DNA of 64,000 nt, taken from NCBI RefSeq assembly GCF_010994035.1, contig NZ_WIXN01000018.1, positions 1-64,000 of the forward strand, read 5' to 3'. This DNA is from Virgibacillus aidingensis (GTDB taxonomy: Bacteria > Bacillota > Bacilli > Bacillales > Amphibacillaceae). Shown one piece after another: positions 1-9,629 of the stretch (position 1 is its first letter; every line of letters starts with the position of its first letter). A model generated the notes under the pieces. That model saw only the letters and a program-made list of their open reading frames with translations. It was not told where the DNA came from and ran no database searches. The position numbers and the translations under genes are program-made.

Positions 1-54
1 TGCAACAAATTGCACCTTGATAACTAAATACTTATTTAATTTTTAATTGACATA

Positions 55-840
55 CTACCGCAGGTCTTCTGCAAGGTAAAACAATCCGCCATTTATTACC
101 TCATAGGAAACCTTCGGGTGATACCTCTCAGTAATCTCCTTTTTTTCTTTCTCCATTTGCTGGCGTTCTTCCTCTGTTTCCGTTTCATAAAAATGTTCCA
201 GAAGGGCAAGTTCTTCATCCAGGAGTTTAAATGATTCTTTTGCCCATTCATGGGTTTGATTTTCAATATATTGATCAATGACAGCTTCAATTCTTTTATA
301 TCCGCTTTTTAATCTTATTAAAGGGGAAATGGTGTAGCAATAATCGGGTATGACCGGCCGCAAAGTAAATTTTTTCAAAATGTCCATCATTTCCACCTTC
401 ATCATACCATTTACCAGATGCAGCCCGATTGAAAAAAGTTCATCCCGCTTATGCTGGCCCTGATAGCTTATTTTTAAATTAACTACAAGCCAGGGATATA
501 AAGCAGTATTTGCAGAAGTATGAACGGTTTGGAATAATTTCGTATATTTTTCATTCGTACGCAAATGATCTATGATTTGCTGCAGTCTTGGACTGCCAAA
601 GTGAATCCATTCGGCTTTTTGTTCATTTTGAGCAGGATTGGTATTTAAAGTTAATTGAATCGGTTCTCCTACCTGTCCCATTTTCTTAATATAATGCCAG
701 TAAAATGGCCGGTTCATCAAAGCCTTATCCATCTCTTCCGTTAACTTGATTTTGAGCACTCCGCTGCTATTTGAGATAACTTCACAATGATGGGCGGCAA
801 AATAGTTGTGTAAAAAAGTATTTAAATCATTAATTGCCAT
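55..840 (-). CDS. yqhG: YqhG family protein, function unknown
   Basis: A 261-residue protein with no signal peptide or membrane segment, matching the size and position of Bacillus YqhG. The frame is open further upstream, but the start is taken at 840 because an AGGAG lies about 10 bases before that ATG and the protein then begins MAINDLNTFLHNYF, as expected for the family. The C-terminal third is charged and rich in E and K, with coiled-coil-like heptads around residues 200-245. The start overlaps the end of the helicase gene by 11 bases, so the two are probably translationally coupled and may act together. No catalytic motif is visible and no function is proposed. Bases 1-54 hold only AT-rich sequence. 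Confidence 0.85.
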   Translation of the reverse strand: MAINDLNTFLHNYFAAHHCEVISNSSGVLKIKLTEEMDKALMNRPFYWHYIKKMGQVGEPIQLTLNTNPAQNEQKAEWIHFGSPRLQQIIDHLRTNEKYTKLFQTVHTSANTALYPWLVVNLKISYQGQHKRDELFSIGLHLVNGMMKVEMMDILKKFTLRPVIPDYCYTISPLIRLKSGYKRIEAVIDQYIENQTHEWAKESFKLLDEELALLEHFYETETEEERQQMEKEKKEITERYHPKVSYEVINGGLFYLAEDLR

Positions 841-2485
841 ATTGTTCATGCTCCTTTGCCCCATCGTAGTGATGCTGAATAATAGAGGAGAGATTATCCA
901 ATTTGATCCTCGCTTCCCCAACAGATACAGAATCGTCAAAAATTGTTTGGATTTCCTTTTCCATATCGTCGATTTCCAGTTCAGCCAAAATATCATCCAG
1001 CTGGCCGATCACTTGTTCAAATAAATTTATTTTCTCATACAACAGGGACATAATATGTTCTTCTACTGTGCCTTTAATAGCGAAATTATAAATTTGAACA
1101 TCTTTTTCCTGGCCGTACCTGTGAATGCGTCCAATTCTTTGCTCCAATCTCATCGGATTCCACGGGAGATCATAGTTGATCATATGGTTGCAAAATTGCA
1201 GGTTTATTCCTTCACCGCCTGCTTCTGTGGCAATAAGCACCTGGGCATGATTTTGAAACAGTTGTCTCATCCAGTCTTTTTTGCCTTTTTTAAAGCCGCC
1301 TCTGAATGGCACGGATGAAATACCATGCTGCTGCAGATACCATTGCAAGTAGAGCTGTGTGGCTCTGTATTCCGTAAAAATGATTACTTTTTCATCACCA
1401 ATATTTTTGATCAATTCTACTGTTTTTTCAGCCTTGGTGTGATGGGGGAGCTGCTCAATCTGGTTTGTAATGGCAGTGAGATGATCGTTTTCTCCTGACT
1501 GTTCAGCTGATTTTTTTAATGATAAGTAACAGGCTTCCCTTGATGAGCATAATTCTCTTAAATAAGTGATCTTTGAAAAAGCGGAAAAGGATTGTATATT
1601 GTTTTCCAATTGTGAGTATACTTTTTTTTCTTCATCGGAAAAATCCATCCAGACAGTTTCAATATTTCGTTTTATGTCACTGAAATTAGTATCTTTACGG
1701 GTATTTCGAACCATTACCTTTTGAACAAGCTGTTTTAAATAGGCATCTTCCTTTATTTTATTCCGATGGTTCCCATATTTTTGGATAAAAGAATCGTAGT
1801 TTCCCAAGTGTCCGGGCTTTAAAATGGAAACCAGGTTAAATATTTCAATCAGTTTATTTTGCACTGGTGTAGCCGTAAGCAGCAGGCAATACTTTTTCTT
1901 GAGGGAACGGACAAATTGATAATTTTTTGTTTTGTGGTTCTTCAATTTATGTGCTTCATCGATAATTATAAAATCATAGTCAATATCTAAAATCTTTTCC
2001 CTGTGCGGAGAACGTTTTGCCGTGTCAATGGAAGAGATCATAATATCGACTTGTTCCCACGCATAATTTTTGCGGTGCGCAATAGCTGGAATGAAAAATT
2101 TTTCATTTAATTCCTTTTCCCATTGATTTACCAGGGACGCCGGCACGAGAATCAGTATTTTTTTTGCGAGACCGCGTACCATGTATTCCTTTAATATTAA
2201 CCCGGCCTCAATGGTTTTTCCGAGTCCCACCTCATCTGCAAGTATGGCCCGGCCGTTCATCTGGTCAATGACCTGGTTTGCACAGTTTAACTGATGTTCC
2301 ATAATATCCAGGTGAGGCAAATAATCAAGCGAGCGCAATCCGTTAAATTTGCTGCTCATTGTTGTTAATTCAGCTTCGTAGGACATGTGGAACAGCTCCC
2401 AAGGAGAAAGTTTCCCGCCTTTATCCAGATGAAACTGCAGCTGCTCAATAAAATCCGTATCCTTGTGAAGATGAATAGAATGCAT
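830..2485 (-). CDS. yqhH: SNF2/RapA-type DEAD-like ATPase/helicase
   Basis: A 551-residue superfamily 2 ATPase of the SNF2 branch. Visible motifs in order: motif I ADEVGLGKTIEAG near residue 85, motif II DEAH near 175, motif III LTATP near 205, and the C-terminal helicase lobe ending in motif VI RIGRIHRYGQ near 470. These predict nucleic-acid-stimulated ATPase or translocase activity in the cytoplasm; the substrate is unknown. The start is placed at ATG 2485 because AAGGAAG lies six bases upstream; an in-frame TTG at 2491 touches that site and is less likely. It is the first gene of a two-gene minus-strand unit with yqhG and is divergent from the glycine cleavage operon. Confidence 0.9.
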   Translation of the reverse strand: MHSIHLHKDTDFIEQLQFHLDKGGKLSPWELFHMSYEAELTTMSSKFNGLRSLDYLPHLDIMEHQLNCANQVIDQMNGRAILADEVGLGKTIEAGLILKEYMVRGLAKKILILVPASLVNQWEKELNEKFFIPAIAHRKNYAWEQVDIMISSIDTAKRSPHREKILDIDYDFIIIDEAHKLKNHKTKNYQFVRSLKKKYCLLLTATPVQNKLIEIFNLVSILKPGHLGNYDSFIQKYGNHRNKIKEDAYLKQLVQKVMVRNTRKDTNFSDIKRNIETVWMDFSDEEKKVYSQLENNIQSFSAFSKITYLRELCSSREACYLSLKKSAEQSGENDHLTAITNQIEQLPHHTKAEKTVELIKNIGDEKVIIFTEYRATQLYLQWYLQQHGISSVPFRGGFKKGKKDWMRQLFQNHAQVLIATEAGGEGINLQFCNHMINYDLPWNPMRLEQRIGRIHRYGQEKDVQIYNFAIKGTVEEHIMSLLYEKINLFEQVIGQLDDILAELEIDDMEKEIQTIFDDSVSVGEARIKLDNLSSIIQHHYDGAKEHEQYGN

Positions 2486-2538
2486 AGTCAACTTCCTTTT
2501 TTAAGTAATATATATCTCTACTTTCCGTTTCTTTTCTG

Positions 2539-2547
2539 TGGTATAAT
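2539..2547 (+). promoter_or_regulatory. Candidate extended -10 promoter for the gcv operon
   Basis: The sequence TGgTATAAT fits a sigma-A extended -10 element and lies about 85 bases upstream of the glycine riboswitch on the same strand. No convincing -35 hexamer is seen, which is common for extended -10 promoters. The assignment is inferred from sequence only. Confidence 0.45.
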
Positions 2548-2633
2548 AGCCGTAATAAAACGGATCTTTCACGATAACGGTTATTAGTATGACCATTTAG
2601 CGCATTTTTATTAATAAAAGCGAATGATTGCAA

Positions 2634-2858
2634 GGGGAGAGATTACTGTATTATTCAGCAGTAACGCCGAAGGAGCAAGCAGAAATGTGAATCTCTCAGG
2701 CAAAAAGACTCTTGCGGGACGCACCTCTGGAGAGTGTTTACATAAGTAAACCACCCACGAAGCAAATACCCTGGGAAAATTCAATTTTGGGACGGGTATG
2801 AAACTTTCTGGTTTAAGGACAGAGATTTCATTGTAATAGTGAAATTTCTGTTTTTTTT
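2634..2858 (+). promoter_or_regulatory. Tandem glycine riboswitch with terminator (gcvT leader)
   Basis: Two consecutive glycine aptamers lie directly upstream of gcvT. The first spans about 2634-2736 and carries the family signatures GCCGAAGGAGCAAG and CTCAGGCAAAAAGACTCTTG. The second spans about 2737-2825 and is closed by GGACAGAG. The 3' strand of the second aptamer overlaps the 5' arm of the terminator at 2819-2858, so glycine binding should prevent terminator formation and switch the operon on. This is the known behaviour of Bacillus gcvT riboswitches. Boundaries are approximate. Confidence 0.93.
2819..2858 (+). terminator. Riboswitch-controlled intrinsic terminator
   Basis: The 12-base arms ACAGAGATTTCA (2819-2830) and TGAAATTTCTGT (2840-2851) pair with one G-T wobble across a 9-base loop, followed by eight Ts. 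It is the expression platform of the glycine riboswitch. Confidence 0.92.
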
Positions 2859-2861
2859 ATG

Positions 2862-2977
2862 GCAGTGAAGATAGTGTAAAACTTTATTCACTGCATAAGT
2901 GCAACTAAGGTTGCTTCCGGGAGGCTTGGTGACAACCAGGTTTTCCGAGACTGATATTTAAATTGGAAAGGAGCTTA
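2862..2977 (+). repeat. Structured element between riboswitch and gcvT, with a relative at 17261-17357
   Basis: The stretch starts with a perfect 8-base stem, GCAGTGAA (2862-2869) with TTCACTGC (2887-2894). A second stem-loop follows, in which CTTGGT and ACCAGG close a GACA loop inside CGGGA/TTCCG. It ends with GGAAAGGAGCTTA (2965-2977), which contains the Shine-Dalgarno of gcvT. The core TGACAACCAGGTTTTC and the same 13-base Shine-Dalgarno block recur before spoIIIAC at 17261-17357, also after a short perfect stem. It may be a dispersed leader repeat or a second control element; its function is unknown. Confidence 0.5.
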
Positions 2978-2982
2978 AAAAG

Positions 2983-4095
2983 ATGAGTGATTTAAAGCGT
3001 ACCCCCATATTTCCGGAATATGAAAAATTAGGTGGCAAGACCATTGATTTCGGAGGCTGGGAGTTGCCTGTTCAATTTTCCGGGATTAAAGAAGAACATC
3101 ATGCGACAAGAAATCAAGCAGGTCTTTTTGATGTTTCCCATATGGGGGAAATCACAGTGAAAGGCCCCAAAAGTCTTGAGTTCCTGCAGAAGATGGTAAC
3201 CCAGGATGTTTCAAAATCAACACCGAATCGTGCACAATACACCTTTATGTGCTATGAAAATGGGGGAACGGTGGATGACTTTCTGATTTACATGATGGGC
3301 GAGAACGATTATTTATTAGTGGTCAATGCTGCAAACACGGAAAAGGATTATGAATGGCTTCTCCGGCATAATGACTACAAAGCAGATGAGGTAGAAATTA
3401 AAAACGTTTCGGCAGACTATGCTCAGCTTGCACTTCAGGGACCAAAAGCAGAAGAAATTTTGCAAACGTTAACAGAGACGGATTTAAGCAGCATCCGGTT
3501 TTTCCGTTTTGATCAGGAAGTTTTTCTTGGTGCATTAAAAGTGCCTGCTTTGGTTTCCCGTACAGGCTATACCGGTGAAGACGGATTTGAAATTTATATA
3601 GAGAAAGAATTTGGCAGAGAGCTTTGGCAAATGATCCTGGAAGCAGGAAAGAGCAGAGAATTAAAACCAGTAGGCTTAGGTGCCCGTGATACACTGCGTT
3701 TTGAAGCCAACCTGCCATTATACGGCCAAGAGATTTCAGAAGACATTTCCCCCGTGGAAGCCGGAATGGCTTTTGCCGTGAAAGTGAAAAAAGATGAAAA
3801 TTTTATTGGTAAAAAAGTCTTGAAAAAACAAATGGATAACGGTCCGGATAGAAAATTGGCAGGTATTGAAATGATTGATAAAGGGATTCCGAGAACCGGC
3901 TATGAAATACGGGATGGGGATAAGCAAATTGGTTTTGTTACTTCAGGAACACAATCACCGACACTGGAAAAAAATATTGGACTCATACTTGTAGATGCAG
4001 CCTACGCTGTACCGGGAACAGAATTGACTGTAAATGTAAGGAAAAGAAATCTAAAGGCAAAAGTTATTGAAACACCATTTCTAAAAAATAAATAA
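2983..4095 (+). CDS. gcvT: Aminomethyltransferase, T-protein of the glycine cleavage system
   Basis: This 370-residue tetrahydrofolate-dependent enzyme takes the aminomethyl group from lipoylated H-protein and releases ammonia and 5,10-methylene-tetrahydrofolate. Length and sequence fit GcvT throughout: N-terminal [26 protein letters not shown], the folate-site region DVSHMGE near residue 50, [13 protein letters not shown] near 195, and [18 protein letters not shown] near 230. AAAGGAGC precedes the ATG. It is the first gene of gcvT-gcvPA-gcvPB and sits directly behind the glycine riboswitch, so expression should rise with glycine. The H-protein gene is not in this window, as is usual in Bacillus. 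Confidence 0.97.
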   Translation: MSDLKRTPIFPEYEKLGGKTIDFGGWELPVQFSGIKEEHHATRNQAGLFDVSHMGEITVKGPKSLEFLQKMVTQDVSKSTPNRAQYTFMCYENGGTVDDFLIYMMGENDYLLVVNAANTEKDYEWLLRHNDYKADEVEIKNVSADYAQLALQGPKAEEILQTLTETDLSSIRFFRFDQEVFLGALKVPALVSRTGYTGEDGFEIYIEKEFGRELWQMILEAGKSRELKPVGLGARDTLRFEANLPLYGQEISEDISPVEAGMAFAVKVKKDENFIGKKVLKKQMDNGPDRKLAGIEMIDKGIPRTGYEIRDGDKQIGFVTSGTQSPTLEKNIGLILVDAAYAVPGTELTVNVRKRNLKAKVIETPFLKNK

Positions 4096-4118
4096 CAGGG
4101 GATCCGGGAGGTATTAAA

Positions 4119-5468
4119 ATGGAATTTCGTTATTTGCCGATGACTGAAACCGATAAAAAAGAAATGCTGGACAAAATCGGTGTATCATCTTCAGACGAAC
4201 TATTTTCTGATATTCCGAAAGAAGTAAGATTGGAAAGGGAATTAAACCTTAAAAAACCAGCCAGTGAATACGAATTGAAAAAAGAACTGACGGAAATGGC
4301 GGGCAAAAATGCAAATTCAACAGAATATCGTTCATTTTTGGGTGCAGGGGTGTATGATCATTATATTCCATCAGTCGTTGACCATGTCATTTCCAGACAG
4401 GAATTCTATACTGCGTACACACCTTATCAGCCGGAAATTACACAAGGTGAACTCCAGGCTATGTTTGAATTCCAGACCATGATTTCCGAGTTAACTGCAA
4501 TGCCTATAGTCAATTCATCTTTATATGATGGCGGAACAGCTGTAGTGGAAGCTGTATACTTGAGTGCCGCCCAGACAAAACGAAAAAAAGTGCTTGTTTC
4601 AGCTGCTTTGCACCCTGAATACCGCCAGCTTGTTAAAACGGCCGCAAACGGCAAGAAGCTGGAAATCGTAGAGATTGGTTACAAAGATGGTGTTACGGAT
4701 ATAGAGCACCTGGAAAAAGAACTGGACGAAGATACAGCTGCCGTTTTAGTTCAATATCCTAACTTCTTCGGTCAGATTGAGCCGCTGGAAAAAATTAATA
4801 AGCTGATTAAGCAGCAAAAGAAAACAATGTTTATTGCTTCCAGCAACCCGCTTTCACTTGGTTATTTAACGCCTCCGGGTGAATTTGGGGCTGATATTGT
4901 TGTTGGCGACACACAAGTATTTGGTATTCCGGCACAATTTGGCGGACCGCATTGCGGTTACTTTGCAACGACACAAAAGTTAATGCGTAAAGTACCGGGA
5001 CGTTTTGTTGGTCAGACAGTGGATAAAGATGGCCAGCGGGGCTTCGTATTGGCATTGCAGACAAGAGAACAGCATATCAGACGTGAAAAAGCAACATCGA
5101 ATATCACATCAAACCAGGCGTTAAACGCCGTGGCAAGTTCAGCTGCAATGAGTGCGCTCGGCAGGAATGGTGTGAAAGAAATGGCTAAATTAAATATGCA
5201 AAAGGCTAGATACACAAAGCTAAAGTTAGAAGAAGCAAACTTGCCGGCTGTATTTAATGGCCCTTTTTTCAATGAATTTGTCATTAAACTTTCCAGGCCT
5301 GCAGATGTTGTAAATGAAGCGTTATTCGAAAAAGGCTTTATCGGTGGGTTTGATCTCGGTAAAGTATATCCGGAATTAGAAAACCATATGCTGATAGCTA
5401 CAACTGAAATCCGCTCCAAAGAAGAAATCGATGCTTTCGCAAAAGAAATGGGGGATATCAATGGCTAA
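4119..5468 (+). CDS. gcvPA: Glycine dehydrogenase (decarboxylating) subunit 1
   Basis: This 449-residue protein is the N-terminal half of the split P-protein, which decarboxylates glycine using PLP and loads the aminomethyl group on lipoyl-H-protein. Bacilli split P-protein into two subunits, and this one ends just before the PLP-lysine half. The stretch [17 protein letters not shown] near residue 70 and GGPHCGYFA near 270 are characteristic of the family. GGGAGG precedes the ATG, 23 bases after gcvT. The end overlaps gcvPB by eight bases, which fits coupled synthesis of a heterotetramer. Confidence 0.97.
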   Translation: MEFRYLPMTETDKKEMLDKIGVSSSDELFSDIPKEVRLERELNLKKPASEYELKKELTEMAGKNANSTEYRSFLGAGVYDHYIPSVVDHVISRQEFYTAYTPYQPEITQGELQAMFEFQTMISELTAMPIVNSSLYDGGTAVVEAVYLSAAQTKRKKVLVSAALHPEYRQLVKTAANGKKLEIVEIGYKDGVTDIEHLEKELDEDTAAVLVQYPNFFGQIEPLEKINKLIKQQKKTMFIASSNPLSLGYLTPPGEFGADIVVGDTQVFGIPAQFGGPHCGYFATTQKLMRKVPGRFVGQTVDKDGQRGFVLALQTREQHIRREKATSNITSNQALNAVASSAAMSALGRNGVKEMAKLNMQKARYTKLKLEEANLPAVFNGPFFNEFVIKLSRPADVVNEALFEKGFIGGFDLGKVYPELENHMLIATTEIRSKEEIDAFAKEMGDING

Positions 5469-6924
5469 AGAAAACTTTCCATTAATTTTTGAACGAAGCA
5501 AAGAAGGCAGATCGAGCTATAACCTGCCAGCACTTGATGTTCCTGAAGTCAATCTTGAAGAAGAAATTGAGGACGCATATATACGTAAAGTAGATGCAGC
5601 CCTTCCTGAGGTGGATGAATTAGAATTAATGCGTCATTATACAGGATTATCCAACCGTAACTTCGGAATACTTTCCGGATTTTATCCACTTGGTTCCTGT
5701 ACGATGAAATATAATCCGGTCATAAATGAAGATATTGCAAGACTGCCCGGTTTTAGCCATATACATCCATATCAGGATCCGAAAACAGTTCAGGGTGCGC
5801 TTGAGTTAATGTATGATTTGCAGGTACATCTTGAAGAAATTACAGGGATGCACGAAATTACATTACAGCCGGCTGCCGGCTCACAAGGTGAGTGGACTTC
5901 ACTCATGATGATTAAAGCATTCCACGAAGCAAATGGCGACCACCACCGGGACGAAGTAATTGTGCCTGATTCCGCACACGGTACAAATCCGGCATCAGCA
6001 GCCGTCGCAGGATTTAAGGTTGTTGAAGTAAAGTCAAATGAAAAAGGTTTAGTAGATGTGGAGGATTTAAAACGCGTAGTAAATGAAAATACTGCAGCAC
6101 TGATGTTAACAAATCCAAACACATTAGGTTTATTTGAAACGGAAATCGTCGAAATGGCAGAGATTGTTCATGGTGTGGGCGGTAAATTATTCTATGACGG
6201 GGCCAACTTAAACGCTATTATGGGCTATAGCCGACCGGGAGATATGGGTTTTGATGCAGTACACCTGAACCTTCATAAAACATTTACCGGTCCGCACGGC
6301 GGCGGAGGTCCAGGCTCCGGTCCAATCGGAGTATCAAAAGAGCTAGCACCATTTCTGCCAAAACCGGTTGTACGGAAAAATGATGGTGAGTATGATTTTG
6401 ACTATGATCTTCCACAATCCATTGGTATGGTGAAAGGTTACTACGGAAACTTTGGAATTAATGTGCGGGCATATACGTACATTCGTACAATGGGTGCGGA
6501 AGGATTGAAAAAGGTTAGTGAATATGCAGTACTAAATGCAAATTATATGATGCGCAGCCTTGAAAACGAATATGAACTTCCATTTACACAACATTGCAAG
6601 CATGAGTTTGTTCTATCTGGCAATAAACAAAAGAAACTTGGTGTGAAGACACTTAATATTGCTAAACGTTTATTGGATTTGGGAATTCATCCGCCGACTG
6701 TTTATTTTCCATTAATTGTGGAAGAGGCAATGATGGTCGAGCCTACGGAAACAGAATCGAAAGAAACACTGGACCATTTCATTGATGCCATGCTTCAAAT
6801 TGCCGATGAAGCGAAGAACAATCCGGAAATTGTTCAGGAAGCTCCACATCACACAGCTGTAAAACGCCTGGACGAAGCTACTGCATCCCGCAAGCCGGTT
6901 TTACGCGCTCAAAAAGTAGAATAA
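5461..6924 (+). CDS. gcvPB: Glycine dehydrogenase (decarboxylating) subunit 2
   Basis: A 487-residue PLP-binding half of the split P-protein. The Schiff-base lysine lies in [18 protein letters not shown] near residue 275. The start is set at ATG 5461, which overlaps the gcvPA stop and gives [13 protein letters not shown], as in Bacillus orthologues; the open frame reaches 30 bases further upstream without a ribosome site. It is the last gene of the glycine-inducible operon, followed by a strong terminator at 6950-6985. Confidence 0.97.
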   Translation: MAKENFPLIFERSKEGRSSYNLPALDVPEVNLEEEIEDAYIRKVDAALPEVDELELMRHYTGLSNRNFGILSGFYPLGSCTMKYNPVINEDIARLPGFSHIHPYQDPKTVQGALELMYDLQVHLEEITGMHEITLQPAAGSQGEWTSLMMIKAFHEANGDHHRDEVIVPDSAHGTNPASAAVAGFKVVEVKSNEKGLVDVEDLKRVVNENTAALMLTNPNTLGLFETEIVEMAEIVHGVGGKLFYDGANLNAIMGYSRPGDMGFDAVHLNLHKTFTGPHGGGGPGSGPIGVSKELAPFLPKPVVRKNDGEYDFDYDLPQSIGMVKGYYGNFGINVRAYTYIRTMGAEGLKKVSEYAVLNANYMMRSLENEYELPFTQHCKHEFVLSGNKQKKLGVKTLNIAKRLLDLGIHPPTVYFPLIVEEAMMVEPTETESKETLDHFIDAMLQIADEAKNNPEIVQEAPHHTAVKRLDEATASRKPVLRAQKVE

Positions 6925-6949
6925 CCTGAACAAATTCAATGAAAACATG

Positions 6950-6985
6950 AAAAAACTCCTGAGCTATGAAGCCCAGGAGTTTTTT
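6950..6985. terminator. Bidirectional terminator between gcvPB and yqhL
   Basis: AAAAAACTCCTGAGC (6950-6964) pairs with GCCCAGGAGTTTTTT (6971-6985) with one mismatch, and T runs appear on both strands. It can end the gcv operon on the plus strand and the rhodanese gene on the minus strand. Confidence 0.88.
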
Positions 6986-7367
6986 AAAAGCTATTTTTTT
7001 TAACTTTAATTTTCCCTGTCCATCCTTTAAATCCGCCTTTCAAGGTGCTTATATCTTCATAGCCCTTTTTGCGCAGGAGCTGTGCTGCTCTGGCGGATCT
7101 GGAGCCTCTTTGGCAGTATAAAAAGACCGGCTTGTCTTTCCTCAATTCAACCAGACGCTGTTTCATCTGTGTTACAGGAATATTCCTTGCCCCAAGAATA
7201 TGCCCTTTATCGAATTCCTGCGGCTCGCGGACATCAATTAATTGCGCCTTCCTGTATCCTTCCCGAAACTGATCCTCTGTTAAAACCTTTAAATAATTCT
7301 TTTGTCTATAATAGCGAAACACCATAAATGCTATAAAAATAACAAGTGCTAATACAATAATTTCCAT
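6984..7367 (-). CDS. yqhL: Membrane-anchored rhodanese-like sulfurtransferase
   Basis: A 127-residue protein with one N-terminal membrane helix (residues 2-18, IIVLALVIFIAFMVF) followed by a single rhodanese domain. The domain shows IDVREPQEFDKGHI near residue 45 and the active-site loop CQRGSRS near 85, whose cysteine would carry the persulfide. Size and layout match Bacillus YqhL next to the gcv operon. The catalytic part should face the cytoplasm because the basic stretch RYYRQK follows the helix. GGGGGAAATGT precedes the ATG. The sulfur acceptor is not known. Confidence 0.92.
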   Translation of the reverse strand: MEIIVLALVIFIAFMVFRYYRQKNYLKVLTEDQFREGYRKAQLIDVREPQEFDKGHILGARNIPVTQMKQRLVELRKDKPVFLYCQRGSRSARAAQLLRKKGYEDISTLKGGFKGWTGKIKVKKNSF

Positions 7368-7630
7368 ACATTTCCCCCATTTATTAAACAGCCTACATTT
7401 CCATTATAGGATGAAGCCTATTATTTTTCAAAACTTTTATCTATGTGCTACAATTATTCTCTGCGTGTCCCATATTTTTCGCGGAAAAATTAAAATACAT
7501 TAAGATGCAATTAGTTAATAAATGGATTTGTCCACCATCCATATTCTTGAAAAAAATCTTTTTTATAATTAAAAAAGTTCCTTAGCTTTATTTATCATCG
7601 TTTTACATACAATATCTTAAAATTTCTTTT

Positions 7631-7659
7631 TTGACAGAGACAACAAAATTTGCTTTAAA
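7631..7659 (+). promoter_or_regulatory. Candidate sigma-A promoter for nrdJ
   Basis: TTGACA at 7631-7636 is followed after 17 bases by TTTAAA at 7654-7659. The -35 is perfect and the -10 weak. The NrdR boxes begin directly at or after the -10, where a repressor would block initiation. Bases 7368-7630 otherwise show only AT-rich spacer sequence. Confidence 0.45.
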
Positions 7660-7674
7660 CACCATATATTGTGT
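7659..7674 (+). promoter_or_regulatory. NrdR box 1
   Basis: ACACCATATATTGTGT is very close to the published NrdR box consensus ACACWATATATWGTGT. NrdR represses ribonucleotide reductase genes when dATP is abundant and binds pairs of such boxes. Confidence 0.88.
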
Positions 7675-7689
7675 TCGTTATAAAAAATA

Positions 7690-7705
7690 ATTCAATATAT
7701 TGTTT
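7690..7705 (+). promoter_or_regulatory. NrdR box 2
   Basis: ATTCAATATATTGTTT keeps the central CAATATATTG of the NrdR consensus with degenerate ends. Its centre lies 31 bp from that of box 1, three helical turns, as usual for NrdR operator pairs. Confidence 0.8.
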
Positions 7706-7786
7706 TAAAGTGTGCTATTGTGGTAATGTATTACTAAACAATTAAAACAATAATTAAAGACAAATAACCAATAAAGGAGAGTGCAT

Positions 7787-9226
7787 ATGTCGACGATTGT
7801 TGAAACGAACAAGCGTATTAATGTACAAGCATTGAATCAGGATATTGCGCAGTTTCCCCAGGTATATCCGATAACCGATGATATGAAACTGAGCCACAGC
7901 GGTGTATCCCGTCTTGTCATGCTTGATCGGTATGCCTTTAAGGATACGGAGAAGAAAACGCTCAAAGAAGGGGACTTTGTTGTATTAACTGTGAAAGCAG
8001 ACCCGAAATTCCCCGCCAGAGGGCTCGGCTACGTAAAGTCAATTGACTGGTTTAATAAAGAAGCGGAAATACTGGTGGACAGTGAATATACATCCGTTTT
8101 GGATCAGGATGAGGAAGTTAAAACAGGGATTGTAAAGCGCAAACTTGATGTCATTGACAAACCGCTTGAAATTTATTATGAGCAAATTGCAAAAAGAAAT
8201 GCACATGGGCTCTCCGCTGTAGAAACCACAAAAGAAAAACAGCAGAAATGGTTCAGGAAATTCAATGACGAACTCAGCAATATGAACTTTATCCCGGCCG
8301 GCCGGGTGCTGTACGGTGCCGGGGCCGATACGGAAGTGACCTATTTTAATTGTTACGTCATGCCTTATATCAAGGATTCCCGCGAGGGTATTTCCGATCA
8401 CAGGAAAAAAGTAATGGAAATTATGTCAAGAGGCGGGGGAGTCGGAACAAATGGATCTACACTTCGGCCCCGGAATACACTGGCCAGAGGGGTAAACGGC
8501 AAATCTTCAGGGTCAGTCTCATGGCTTGATGATATTGCAAAGCTCACGCATTTGGTGGAGCAGGGCGGATCAAGACGCGGGGCACAGATGATCATGCTGG
8601 TCGATTCTCACCCGGATATCATTGAGTTCATCATTTCAAAAATGCAAAACCCGAGAATTCTGCGGTTTTTGATTGAGAACACGGAAGATGAACAAATAAA
8701 ACAACTGGCAAAAGAAAAACTGAAATTTACGCCACTAACGGATACAGAAGCCGATCTTTATCAGGGTGTTGTCAATTACAGAAATATGCCCGGCACCGGC
8801 GGTTTTACAAACGCAGCCTTACAAGAGGCTGAAAACAAATTGCGAACAGGCGGTACCTATTCCGTAAATAACCCGGAGTTTCTGACAGGAGCAAATATCT
8901 CCGTCTGTTTAACAAAGGAATTTATGGAAGCAGTGGAGAATGATGATTACTACGATCTTCGGTTCCCCGATGTAGAGAATTATACGGAAGAAGAAATGGA
9001 AGCATATAATGAAAAATGGCATGAAGTTGGCGATGTGAGAAAATGGGAGGAAATGGGTTACGGTGTACGTGTATACCGCCGTATAAAAGCAAAAGACCTG
9101 TGGAATCTGATTAATATTTGTGCAACATACTCCGCAGAGCCTGGTATTTTCTTTATTGATAATGCTAACGACATGACAAATGCCAAAGCTTATGGGGATC
9201 AGGTGGTAGCAACTAATCCGTGTGGT
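7787..9226 (+). CDS. nrdJ: Vitamin B12-dependent ribonucleotide reductase, exon 1 (N-terminal 480 residues)
   Basis: First exon of a class II ribonucleotide reductase, which reduces ribonucleotides to deoxyribonucleotides using adenosylcobalamin. The start is ATG 7787, six bases after AAAGGAGA. Visible features are the substrate-binding region FNCYVMPYIKDS near residue 190, GGGVGTNGSTLRPRNT near 220, and QGGSRRGAQM near 265. The exon ends in ATNPCG after exactly 480 codons. The next conserved residues, EQPLAPYSVCNL, are found only at 9630, past the group I intron. Read without splicing, the frame stops at 9238 and the product would lack the catalytic Glu and the C-terminal third. Two NrdR boxes precede the gene. 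Confidence 0.93.
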
Positions 9227-9629
9227 AGAGCAGCATAGTTTGCCTCACGTTAAAAATTGCGGGATAAAGCGGGAAGGCTGAAATGCTAATCCGAACCGAA
9301 GGCTGGACGTAAAAATCCAGTCAGGGGCAACGCATAGATGGTGAACCTCTTAAAGAGAATATAATCCATCCACGAGACCGCAACATTACACATTAAATTG
9401 AAAATTGGCCCAGTCATTTTTGAAATAGAATTAATGAATAGAGGGTCTAAAAAGGAATTAATAAAGAAGCTCCCTTGAATATGTGTATGCTCAATACAAA
9501 AGTAATTTTGTTTAAGATTGCGGAAGAAAAGAATGATTAAAAATGTGTGTAATGAAAAGATATGCTGAACTTGCACGAATAACAAGTGTAAGAACTAAAG
9601 GATAAAAAGCCTTTAGGATAACAAAATTG
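9227..9629 (+). ncRNA. Group I intron inserted in nrdJ
   Basis: A 403-nt insertion interrupts NPCG|EQ. Diagnostic group I features are visible. The 5' exon ends in T and its GTGTGGT pairs with the internal guide GCCTCAC (9242-9248), giving the required U-G wobble at the splice site with one internal mismatch. The last intron base is G. A P3 pairing is present, TTGCGG (9257-9262) with CCGCAA (9378-9383). A P7-like pairing, GATGG (9337-9341) with CCATC (9366-9370), encloses a P8 hairpin of CTCT/AGAG. Removal restores a single 853-codon frame. No intact homing endonuclease is seen; the 3' half (about 9390-9620) is AT-rich and contains only short broken frames. Confidence 0.93.

Noticed and set aside
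5012-5461. 149-codon minus-strand frame opposite gcvPA
   Set aside because: It is a mirror frame of a well-identified gene, rich in Ser, Phe and Asn as such shadows are.
9286-9585. 99-codon minus-strand frame inside the nrdJ intron
   Set aside because: It is antisense to the group I core, has no ribosome site and no family resemblance; the sequence is explained by the intron RNA.
9227-9629. nrdJ as a frameshifted or broken pseudogene
   Set aside because: Exact removal of a sequence with group I features restores the frame and the conserved NPCGEQ motif, so an intron explains the break better.
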